From assembly GCA_964472565.1 (NCBI GenBank), contig CAYYNB010000242.1, forward strand, positions 1 to 7,430: DNA of 7,430 nucleotides, written 5' to 3'. The position numbers and the translations under genes are program-made. Positions 1-5,696 of this stretch are shown piece after piece. Below the pieces are notes generated by a model. That model searched no databases. It was not told the DNA's origin and was given only the letters and a program-made list of their open reading frames with translations. The DNA is from DATAMF01 sp964472565. Its GTDB lineage: Bacteria; Chloroflexota; Anaerolineae; Aggregatilineales; Aggregatilineaceae. Every line of letters begins with the position of its first letter. Positions within the stretch are counted from its first letter, which is position 1.

Positions 1-45
1 CTGGAAGACTTCATCGAACGAGTGACCAAACGGAGGGGAAGCTGA
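1..45 (+). CDS. 3' end of an unidentified upstream gene (partial)
   Basis: Frame 1 is open from the window edge and encodes LEDFIERVTKRRGS followed by TGA at 43-45. The last A of this stop is the first base of the next gene's ATG (TGATG arrangement), so the two genes are probably translationally coupled in one operon. Fourteen residues are too few to assign a family. From the context (directly before a relaxase-like gene) a small mobilization accessory protein is conceivable, but that is a guess. Confidence 0.55.
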   Translation: MEDFIERVTKRRGS

Positions 46-1064
46 TGGACCATAAGCAGATGTGTGTGGCGAATCTGAAATACAAAAAACCGACCGAGAC
101 GGATTCCAAAAAAGCCAAAGGGCTGCTGCGATACCTCACTTATCGCGACAGCCGGGATGGGCATCTCAAGCAGGTATCCGGCCAGGAACGTTGGGTGGAT
201 CACGGCCTGGGACATACGGTGGGGGAAATCTCAGAGACGTGTGATCGTTACCAAAGCGAGCATGTGCTGGCGTTCACGCTGGTATTCAACCCGCGCCCTG
301 ATTTGCTCGCGATGGTTCCCGAAAAACAGCGCGGGCGGTTTGTGCGCGAACTGACTGAAAACACGCTGGACCAGTTTTTCGAGGCGCGTGGTTTGGAGAC
401 AGGCATTGAATTTTCATACGTCTTACACCACCGCCAGAGTGAAGACCCGCAAGCACCAGGCCTGCCCGATCCGCATACGCACGTGATCCTGCCGGGAACT
501 TACTTCGATGAGGGTGAAGGCCGGCGTGTGCCGCTGTTTTTCTCGCGCAACCGGCAGGTAGATCACATCGAGCTACTGCACCAAATCACCGAAAGGAACA
601 TGATCGAGGCGATGGAACGGTACGTTGGTCTGGACTGGGAACGGCGTTACGATGCGCTGGAAATGGTTCGCGAACAGCAGCGCAGGGTGGTCGAACACGA
701 GCCGGATGGGGAGTTCTTCGACGATCGGATCGTCTGGCCGGTATGGGCTGGGGTACGCCGTTTGACGGAAGACACCAGCGCCGCCGGGATCTACCGTTAT
801 TTTCCGGGGGCTCCGGTCAGCGGGCAAACGGAGTTTGAGCCAGACGATCTGCGGGTTGAGTTCCGCCCGCTCCTCCAGCTTCTCGACCATGACCTGGCCG
901 ACACCGTCGCCCAGGCGTTTGCCTACCAGATGCGCACCTATCCCGATCCGTCTCTGACCAAGCTGGAAGACTATGCCCGGCAGTTGGTGGAGGATGCCCA
1001 GGGAGATTCGGGCACACGACCGGGACTGGACATTCAGCGCGAAGGCCCTTCGTTCGACTTGTAG
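45..1064 (+). CDS. relaxase-like mobilization protein (HUH-type)
   Basis: This gene encodes 339 residues. A relaxase nicks the transfer origin of a plasmid or integrative element and stays covalently attached to the DNA through a tyrosine. The evidence is motif-level. Two early tyrosines (Y30 and Y33 in LLRYLTYRD) could be the nucleophile. H128/H129 (YVLHHR) together with H144-T-H146 (DPHTHVIL) resemble the three-histidine metal site of HUH relaxases. The conserved Asn often found after the HxH is not evident. Residues from about 215 to 339 match nothing I recognise. The start is ATG at 45, preceded by GGAGGGG at 32-38, and it overlaps the stop of the previous gene. A primase-helicase gene follows 90 bp downstream on the same strand, which fits a mobilization/replication module. 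Another HUH nuclease, such as a rolling-circle Rep, is the main alternative. Confidence 0.55.
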   Translation: MDHKQMCVANLKYKKPTETDSKKAKGLLRYLTYRDSRDGHLKQVSGQERWVDHGLGHTVGEISETCDRYQSEHVLAFTLVFNPRPDLLAMVPEKQRGRFVRELTENTLDQFFEARGLETGIEFSYVLHHRQSEDPQAPGLPDPHTHVILPGTYFDEGEGRRVPLFFSRNRQVDHIELLHQITERNMIEAMERYVGLDWERRYDALEMVREQQRRVVEHEPDGEFFDDRIVWPVWAGVRRLTEDTSAAGIYRYFPGAPVSGQTEFEPDDLRVEFRPLLQLLDHDLADTVAQAFAYQMRTYPDPSLTKLEDYARQLVEDAQGDSGTRPGLDIQREGPSFDL

Positions 1065-1140
1065 CCGAGAAGCACACAGAGGACTGGAGCGCAAAGTTTG
1101 CCGACCGAAACGCTCAAATCCCCTGTGTGCGACTCTCAAA

Positions 1141-1146
1141 AGGTGA
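1141..1146 (+). promoter_or_regulatory. ribosome binding site deciding the primase start
   Basis: AGGTGA lies 8 bases before ATG 1155. The reading frame is open further upstream to a TTG at 1098, which would add 19 residues. The bases before that TTG (gagcgcaaag) hold no good Shine-Dalgarno sequence, so ATG 1155 is the preferred start. Confidence 0.55.
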
Positions 1147-1154
1147 AAAATAGT

Positions 1155-4118
1155 ATGTCATACAATGACTCTGCTCACAAGACAGCGGTGGTTGATCGTC
1201 CGGCTGCCCGGCGAGAAGATTTCCTGGCTGCTCTGTACGGCCAGGCGGATCCGGCCCTCTGGCTGGAGTTACGCTGTATCCATCCTGAAACCGAAGCCAG
1301 CCGCGTGTTATGGTCGCCGGTGGGTGACCGATCACGCCGGGCGGCGGTCTTACGTCAGGCGGATGCCCTGAACAAGGCCGGTTTTGGGGTTTACTTCGCA
1401 CCCTGCCTGCGCCGGGAGAAAAAAGGCGATGCCCAGGCAGTAGCCGTAGTGCCTGCGCTCTGGATGGACATCGACTGCGATGACGATCCCGACCAGCGGA
1501 ACACTGCGCTTGAGAAGCTGCACACCTTTGACCAGCAACCCTCGCTCATCCTGGATAGTGGAGGAGGCTGGCACAGCTATTGGCTGCTCGATACCCCCTT
1601 CATGCTTGAAAACGATGAACACCGGCAGCACATCGCCCGCATTCTGCATGGGTTATCGGCAGCGCTCGGCGGTGACACCGACTATGTGAAGTCTGTTGCT
1701 TCCCTGATGCGCCTGCCGGAGTCGGCCAATACCAAACCGGAGCGTGGGGGTGTGGTGGTCGCCATTACCGAGTTCCATCCGGAGCGGCGGTATCCTCTGG
1801 CAGCGTTTGAATGGCTAGCCGTGCAACCGCCGCCGAAGATCTTGGCGGTGCGGCTGACATCCGGGAACGACCATCATGCGCCGCTGCCCCAGGTGACACT
1901 CGATTATCTGAGTCGGGGAGCATCCAACGGCAGCCGCAACCGGGCGTTGTTCGACGCCGCCTGCCAGTTTCGCGATGCCGGTTACAGCCAGGCGGAGGCC
2001 GCAACCCAGCTTGTCTTACGCCATGTCGCCGATGGAGGACCGGGCGAAAATTCGACTGCGCGCGAGCGTGAAGCGCACGCCACTATCACCAGCGCCTACC
2101 GGCAGTCGGCCCGCGATCCGATAACACCGCCTGCCCAGGATGCACGCGAACGCGTGAATCACCTCCTGAACAGCTTCAGCAGCCAGGAACAGCCGGAGCG
2201 CCCGACACCAGAGCAGATCGCGGAAGTGATCTCAGCCTGCGCCCACCTGGAGCCGGTCGAATGGGCGGTGCAACGCACCCGGATCAAGGAACTGTGCGGG
2301 AACGGTGTAAAAACCGGCGACCTGGAGCGCCAGTACCGGCAGGCCCGTAAGACGTTGGAACGCGAGCGTTTCCAGGCGCAGCCGGAAAACGAGCGTTATC
2401 TGGAAGTTGATGGACGGATGGTCCACCGGCGGGAAACGTACTACGGCCCGGCGGACAAAACCGTCGCGGACTGGACTGCCCATGTGACCGAGCGTATTTC
2501 CCAGGTCAATGACGATGGGCAGGTCGAGCATGTCACCTCGTTGGCCTTAACCAAAAACGATCAGACTTTCACCCTGCAAGTACCGAGTGAAGTCTTTGGC
2601 GACGACGCGGCGCTGCGGCGTTTTATCGCCGGGCGCGGGGGTGAGACGTTTACTGTGCGCGCGGGGATGGGCAAACACCTGGCCCCGGCGATCCTGAGCC
2701 TGTCTGGTGACTATCCCACCCGGATCAACTATCGTTTTATGGGCTGGACTCAGATCGATGGGCATTGGATGTATGTCTCACCGGGTTTCTGTGTGAACGC
2801 GAATGGAAAAGTGGATGAGACGCCCGACGTGGAACTGGATGCCCGGCTGCGGGATTATGGTCTGCAAGACACCATCTGGGAAAACAGCCTGAGCGCATTT
2901 GAAGCCATGATCCCGGTGTTCCCGAAGCAGCTTGCGCCGACTTGTCTTGCCTTTGCGCTGCTGCCACTGCTTCAGCGTTTTTTTCCGGCAGCCGCGCCGC
3001 GACCAGCGATCCACCTGGCTGGGACGTATGGCAGTGACAAGTCCGAACTGGCCGCGCTGATGAGCAGCTTCTATGGAGTTTTCTCACGTGATACGCCGCC
3101 TTCCCAATGGGGCGATACCATCAACACCGTCGAGGCGATGGGCTATCCATTGGCTGATGCACTCTACTGGATTGACGACTACAAGAGCATCTATGCCGAT
3201 GAGCGCACCTTCACGCGCTTCCTGCAAAGTTACTCGCGCGGCATGGGGCGTGGGCGCCTGACTCGTGAAGCCAAACTGCGTCAGGAACGTCCGTGTCGGG
3301 GACTGATCCTGAGCACCGGCGAAACGGTGTTGGAAGGTGAGGCCTCGGTGTTATCGCGGATGTTGGTGTTGGACGTGCCGCCCTGGGAACATCGTGATCC
3401 TGGTGGGAATCTGCTCGCCCAGGCGGACCTGCTGCGGCAGCATCTCGCTGGTTTCACAGTCGAGTTTGCTGCCTGGATCGCTCGCCAGGTCGAAGCACAT
3501 AACTTGACAGGTGACATCGCGCAGCGATTTGCGGCTAGCGCCGAGGGCTACCGCAAGAAGTTGGCGCTGTTGGGCGGCGCACAGGCGAACACAGGGCGGA
3601 TTGTCCAGAACTGGGCGGTGTTGGTCACCGTTTACCAACTGCTGCGTCAGTTCCTCGAAGAAAAAGAGACCGACGAGGTGCTGCCCGGCTGGCAGGATGT
3701 GATCCTCGAAACCGCCCAGGCCGTGCGGCAGGAACGCGCGAGTCAGGTCTTTCTGGATCTGCTCAGCCAACTGCTGGCCGGAGGACAGGCCGTGTTGGAC
3801 AACGATATGCGTAATCCGCGCGAACCAGCGCCGGGAACAACGATCATTGGCTACCGCAACACGCAGTACATCTACCTGCTGCCGGAGGTGGCCTTCAAAG
3901 AAGTGACGAGGGTGCAGCCGCTCCGGTTTACAGTGGCTGCGATTGGTGCTCAGTTACGCGAGGAAGGCATCCTCGTGCCGGGCAACAGCACCAACCATCT
4001 CACGGTGCAGTTACGGGTGAAGGATACCCGGGTGCGCGTCTGGCGTCTCAAGTCCGAAATTCTGACCGGAGACAGCGGTGACGACGGTGACAGCCTATCC
4101 GAAGAGGGCACAAAGTAA
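1155..4118 (+). CDS. plasmid/ICE-type primase-helicase (AEP primase with P-loop ATPase domain)
   Basis: This gene encodes 987 residues and probably primes and unwinds DNA to replicate the element. The N-terminal half looks like an archaeo-eukaryotic (RepB-like) primase. It has the acidic metal-binding pair in WMDID (D105, D107), then SGGGWHSYWLL with H140, then DTDYVKSVASLMRLPESANTK (174-194), the usual 'D..D..LRLP..N.K' block. Residues 255-320 resemble a PriCT-type helical segment. A linker follows to about 410. The C-terminal half has a Walker A-like GTYGSDKSELAAL (623-635) with Asp in place of the usual Gly before Lys629, a Walker B-like LYWIDDYK (670-677) and ILSTGE (718-723), as in DUF927-type or SF3-like replicative ATPases. 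The C-terminus TGDSGDDGDS is encoded by GGTGAC repeats that continue past the stop. The start is ATG 1155, supported by AGGTGA. The family call is firm; the exact subfamily is not. Confidence 0.8.
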   Translation: MSYNDSAHKTAVVDRPAARREDFLAALYGQADPALWLELRCIHPETEASRVLWSPVGDRSRRAAVLRQADALNKAGFGVYFAPCLRREKKGDAQAVAVVPALWMDIDCDDDPDQRNTALEKLHTFDQQPSLILDSGGGWHSYWLLDTPFMLENDEHRQHIARILHGLSAALGGDTDYVKSVASLMRLPESANTKPERGGVVVAITEFHPERRYPLAAFEWLAVQPPPKILAVRLTSGNDHHAPLPQVTLDYLSRGASNGSRNRALFDAACQFRDAGYSQAEAATQLVLRHVADGGPGENSTAREREAHATITSAYRQSARDPITPPAQDARERVNHLLNSFSSQEQPERPTPEQIAEVISACAHLEPVEWAVQRTRIKELCGNGVKTGDLERQYRQARKTLERERFQAQPENERYLEVDGRMVHRRETYYGPADKTVADWTAHVTERISQVNDDGQVEHVTSLALTKNDQTFTLQVPSEVFGDDAALRRFIAGRGGETFTVRAGMGKHLAPAILSLSGDYPTRINYRFMGWTQIDGHWMYVSPGFCVNANGKVDETPDVELDARLRDYGLQDTIWENSLSAFEAMIPVFPKQLAPTCLAFALLPLLQRFFPAAAPRPAIHLAGTYGSDKSELAALMSSFYGVFSRDTPPSQWGDTINTVEAMGYPLADALYWIDDYKSIYADERTFTRFLQSYSRGMGRGRLTREAKLRQERPCRGLILSTGETVLEGEASVLSRMLVLDVPPWEHRDPGGNLLAQADLLRQHLAGFTVEFAAWIARQVEAHNLTGDIAQRFAASAEGYRKKLALLGGAQANTGRIVQNWAVLVTVYQLLRQFLEEKETDEVLPGWQDVILETAQAVRQERASQVFLDLLSQLLAGGQAVLDNDMRNPREPAPGTTIIGYRNTQYIYLLPEVAFKEVTRVQPLRFTVAAIGAQLREEGILVPGNSTNHLTVQLRVKDTRVRVWRLKSEILTGDSGDDGDSLSEEGTK

Positions 4119-4302
4119 GTAATTCTGTAGTGGAGACAGCGGTGACGCGGTGACAGATCGTGGTTTGCTCTCAATTTGTCACCGTTGTCACCGCATCACC
4201 GCTCGAAAAAAGCAAAGCCCGCTGGAATTTCAAAAAAACACAGGGTATCCAAACGCGGCACAATCTGGTGAAAACAATACCGGTGACGGCGGTGACACGG
4301 GG
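4068..4302 (+). repeat. four GGTGAC repeat clusters spanning the primase stop
   Basis: The core GGTGAC recurs in four clusters. Cluster A, 4068-4093, begins GGAGACAGCGGTGACGACGG and lies inside the primase gene. Cluster B, 4132-4156, begins GGAGACAGCGGTGACGCGGT and lies just after the stop. Cluster C, 4176-4202, is in inverse orientation (TTGTCACCGTTGTCACCGCA). Cluster D, 4280-4302, begins CCGGTGACGGCGGTGACACG. A and B share their first 16 bases. Placed at the 3' end of a replication gene, this could be an iteron-like replication origin or a regulator-binding site. The role is inferred; the repeats themselves are plain in the sequence. Confidence 0.7.
4139..4194. repeat. imperfect dyad built from two GGTGAC clusters
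   Basis: GCGGTGAC (4139-4146) is complementary to GTCACCGC (4187-4194), and CGGTGACA (4148-4155) is complementary to TGTCACCG (4177-4184). The central loop is 21 bases (4156-4176). A hairpin of about 16 pairs with a small internal bulge could form in DNA or RNA. No T-run follows on the plus strand, so it is not a typical intrinsic terminator, although it might still stabilise the end of the primase mRNA. Confidence 0.55.
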
Positions 4303-4323
4303 ACAAGATCCTTGTCATTTGGT

Positions 4324-4348
4324 GTTCACCCAGAATAAAGCCCTACAC
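4324..4348 (+). repeat. left terminal inverted repeat
   Basis: The 25-bp sequence starts GTTCACCCAGAATAAAG and ends CCCTACAC. Its reverse complement is found at 5496-5520 with a single difference (C at 4341 where the other end has the equivalent of T). The match can be extended one base outward (4323/5521) before it stops. Confidence 0.85.
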
Positions 4349-4390
4349 CCGGAAATAAAGTCCTACGCTCGTGAATAAAGTTATACACCA
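4331..4390 (+). repeat. three tandem 20-bp repeats
   Basis: The units are 4331-4350, 4351-4370 and 4371-4390. Each contains AATAAAG at the same place (4334, 4354 and 4374), followed by a variant of TCCTACAC, so the period is exactly 20 bp. The first unit overlaps the left terminal inverted repeat. A spacing of about two helical turns puts the units on one face of the DNA, as in recombinase-binding arrays or replication iterons. Confidence 0.8.
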
Positions 4391-4460
4391 GGAGGGTTGA
4401 GCGGGACTAGAATGGTCGTGTGAGAAACGCTCGTGTTTTGAAGCTTGTCTTGCCCAGGAC

Positions 4461-4742
4461 TTACTCCTCGGTTAAGTCAGGCGTGATAGCAGCGAGTGAC
4501 TGGCGTAAAACATAGAGCATGTTGACTAAAAACTGCTCAGCCCCTTCAGTTTCGATCATGGTAAGCGCACTGCGGATCCATTGTTCATCATCAATGAGCG
4601 CAGGGTAAGGACCAAGCCCTGCGTAGATGGGATTCGCTATGATGCCGCGCAGTTTGTCTTCGGTCATGTCGCTCATATCACCTGTTGCATACTTGACATT
4701 CACTTTGGGGAGTGGTTTGTCGGCTTTGCTCGATTTTTTCAT
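4461..4742 (-). CDS. small conserved-looking protein of unknown function (93 aa)
   Basis: The protein starts MKKSSKADKPLP and is soluble, with no signal peptide or membrane segment. A charged, flexible N-terminus (1-20) is followed by MSDMTEDKLRGIIANPIYAG (23-42), a GPYPALIDDEQWI stretch, and a probable helix ending EGAEQFLVNMLYVLRQSL. I recall related sequences as small hypothetical proteins in Chloroflexota, but I cannot assign a function. On the minus strand AAGGAAG precedes the ATG by about 9 bases. It lies 51 bp downstream of the 140-residue gene on the same strand, and the two probably form one transcript inside the repeat-bounded cassette. A toxin-antitoxin or immunity role is possible for a two-gene cassette, but nothing in the sequence shows it. 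Confidence 0.65.
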   Translation of the reverse strand: MKKSSKADKPLPKVNVKYATGDMSDMTEDKLRGIIANPIYAGLGPYPALIDDEQWIRSALTMIETEGAEQFLVNMLYVLRQSLAAITPDLTEE

Positions 4743-4793
4743 AGTCGGTAGCTTCCTTGTTAATGGATTTGGTATTTCACGTCATTCCTGGAC

Positions 4794-5216
4794 CTATGCT
4801 TGCAGATACACGGCGGCGGCATCAAATGCCTCTTCAGGGGTTCCCTTGAAGGTACCATTGGGAAAGATGCTGGGTTCATACTTTTCATTGCTGTAGGTGT
4901 AAAACGCAAAAGACCAGGAGTCCTCGTTACCAAAATAACGCAGGCGACACAGGTGCAGCGGCGTATTGCGCAACCGTTCGATAAATTCTTCACGTGTCTC
5001 TGGAAAATCAGGCGGGGGCCACCCAGGTGCTACATCAGGTTCGGTATAGGCGTCGATGTAACAAAAGGTGCCCCGAAAGCGCACATCAATTCGAGTATAG
5101 CGACCGGCATAGTGCGCTTCAGCATAGGCGAGAATGCGCCGCCGAATGCGTTCGCGCACCGCGTCCGGAATATTGACACCCCCTGAATGCGGATCATACA
5201 CCCAGTGTTTCATCAT
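4794..5216 (-). CDS. conserved-looking hypothetical protein (140 aa)
   Basis: The protein starts MMKHWVYDPHSGG and is soluble and acidic. It has a helical segment (IPDAVRERIRRRILAYAEAH) followed by strand-like stretches (RIDVRFRGTFCYIDAY), a proline-rich loop (PGWPPPDFPETREEFIERLR) and a C-terminal part rich in aromatics (CRLRYFGNEDSWSFAFYTYS) ending in GTPEEAFDAAAVYLQA. I do not recognise an enzymatic motif. The general type is familiar to me as a hypothetical protein of Chloroflexota. The frame is open upstream to 5459, but the extension has low-complexity-free, unremarkable sequence and overlaps a TATAAT promoter box. ATG 5216 has AGAAAG 6 bases ahead of it; ATG 5222 and 5213 are close alternatives. 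It is the first gene of the probable two-gene operon. Confidence 0.65.
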   Translation of the reverse strand: MMKHWVYDPHSGGVNIPDAVRERIRRRILAYAEAHYAGRYTRIDVRFRGTFCYIDAYTEPDVAPGWPPPDFPETREEFIERLRNTPLHLCRLRYFGNEDSWSFAFYTYSNEKYEPSIFPNGTFKGTPEEAFDAAAVYLQA

Positions 5217-5273
5217 GGTCATCTTTCTACACACAATTGACTCAATAGAGCGAAAGCGATCATCGTCAATGAA

Positions 5274-5279
5274 ATTATA
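5274..5279 (-). promoter_or_regulatory. candidate -10 box of the two-gene minus-strand operon
   Basis: A perfect TATAAT reads on the minus strand, about 57 bases before the ATG at 5216. That would leave a leader of roughly 50 bases. No good TTGACA match lies 16-18 bases upstream (the region reads ACCATC), so the promoter is only half supported. Confidence 0.35.
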
Positions 5280-5373
5280 CCGGCATTCGTCGAAAAGATG
5301 GTTGACATCCCGGTCACGGCTCAGACAACCCTGTATCACACCATTCGCGAGGGAGGCCCTGGCGAACGATGAG

Positions 5374-5395
5374 GGTAGAACTTTATTCCTGTGAA
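5374..5395 (-). repeat. subterminal copy of the terminal repeat (right end)
   Basis: Read on the minus strand, this is TTCACAGGAATAAAGTTCTA followed by CC. It matches the terminal repeat core with one base deleted near the TTCAC and a few substitutions. It has the same orientation as the right terminal repeat and lies about 123 bp inside it. Confidence 0.6.
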
Positions 5396-5428
5396 AATTG
5401 ATCACTTTTGTGGAGCAGGTGTCTGGAG

Positions 5429-5450
5429 AGTAAAACTCTATTTCTGCAAG
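5429..5450 (-). repeat. degenerate subterminal repeat (right end)
   Basis: Read on the minus strand, this is CTTGCAGAAATAGAGTTTTA followed by CT. It resembles CAGAATAAAGTCCTAC with one inserted base and several changes. It lies between the terminal repeat and the better subterminal copy. The call is weak on its own and gains support only from its position and orientation. Confidence 0.3.
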
Positions 5451-5495
5451 TGGACACAAACCGCATCTATCTCACGGGGAAATCGCACAATCTCA

Positions 5496-5520
5496 GTGTA
5501 GGACTTTATTCTGGGTGAAC
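5496..5520 (-). repeat. right terminal inverted repeat
   Basis: The plus strand reads GTGTAGGACTTTATTC followed by TGGGTGAAC. This is the reverse complement of the left terminal repeat in 24 of 25 positions. Confidence 0.85.
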
Positions 5521-5696
5521 AGTTGGGACCGGTGGCAAAGTTCTGAATTGGAAATCAAGTTCAGCGTTGGCTCGCTGCGCTGATTCTCGCCAGGGGTAAG
5601 GCATAGATCAAGCGCTGCTTGTCTTTATGTCTGAGATATTCTACCCTGAGACATAGCTCACTTGGCACGGTATGACCGCGAAAGGGAAGGCACTAC
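5521..5696 (+). other. leader/spacer before the FGE-like gene
   Basis: This stretch lies outside the right terminal repeat. It holds no convincing gene and no strong promoter; TTGTCT (5619-5624) has only weak -10 partners downstream. An inverted repeat, TATGTCT (5626-5632) with AGACATA (5649-5655), extends inward by two more pairs after one mismatch and could be an operator or a small hairpin. GGGAAGG at 5684-5690 is the ribosome binding site, 6 bases before ATG 5697. Confidence 0.5.

Larger units (their letters stand above)
4324..5520. mobile_element. inverted-repeat-bounded cassette carrying two small genes
   Basis: The segment is 1197 bp and its outermost 25 bases at each end are inverted copies with one mismatch. 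Additional copies of the core AATAAAG-TCC-TAC occur inside both ends, all pointing inward. It contains only two small minus-strand genes and no recognisable transposase or recombinase. The interior looks less GC-rich than the primase gene on its left. Terminal repeats with subterminal copies are typical of sites bound by a transposase or recombinase, so a non-autonomous element or cargo cassette moved in trans is the simplest reading. I found no convincing target-site duplication directly abutting the ends; TTGG occurs near both (4319-4322, 5523-5526) but not symmetrically. Confidence 0.5.

Noticed and set aside
573..1139. Minus-strand open frame of 188 codons
   Set aside because: It lies opposite the relaxase-like gene. 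The composition is typical of an antisense shadow in GC-rich DNA and no motif is visible.
1098..1154. TTG at 1098 as the primase start, adding 19 residues
   Set aside because: There is no Shine-Dalgarno sequence before the TTG, the added residues look unlike the rest of the protein, and ATG 1155 has AGGTGA 8 bases upstream.
4139..4200. Intrinsic terminator of the primase gene
   Set aside because: The stem is followed by ctcgaaaaaag and not by a T-run on the plus strand.
4160..4378. Plus-strand frames of 62 and 72 codons after the primase
   Set aside because: They run through the GGTGAC and 20-bp repeats, giving repeat-derived peptides such as VTVVTASP. There is no ribosome binding site and no recognisable protein character.
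4331..4390. CRISPR array
   Set aside because: The 20-bp units are contiguous with no spacers between conserved repeats, there are only three, and no cas gene is present.
5217..5459. N-terminal extension of the 140-residue minus-strand gene to an ATG at 5459
   Set aside because: The extension covers the TATAAT box and runs into subterminal repeats. The good Shine-Dalgarno sequence lies before ATG 5216.
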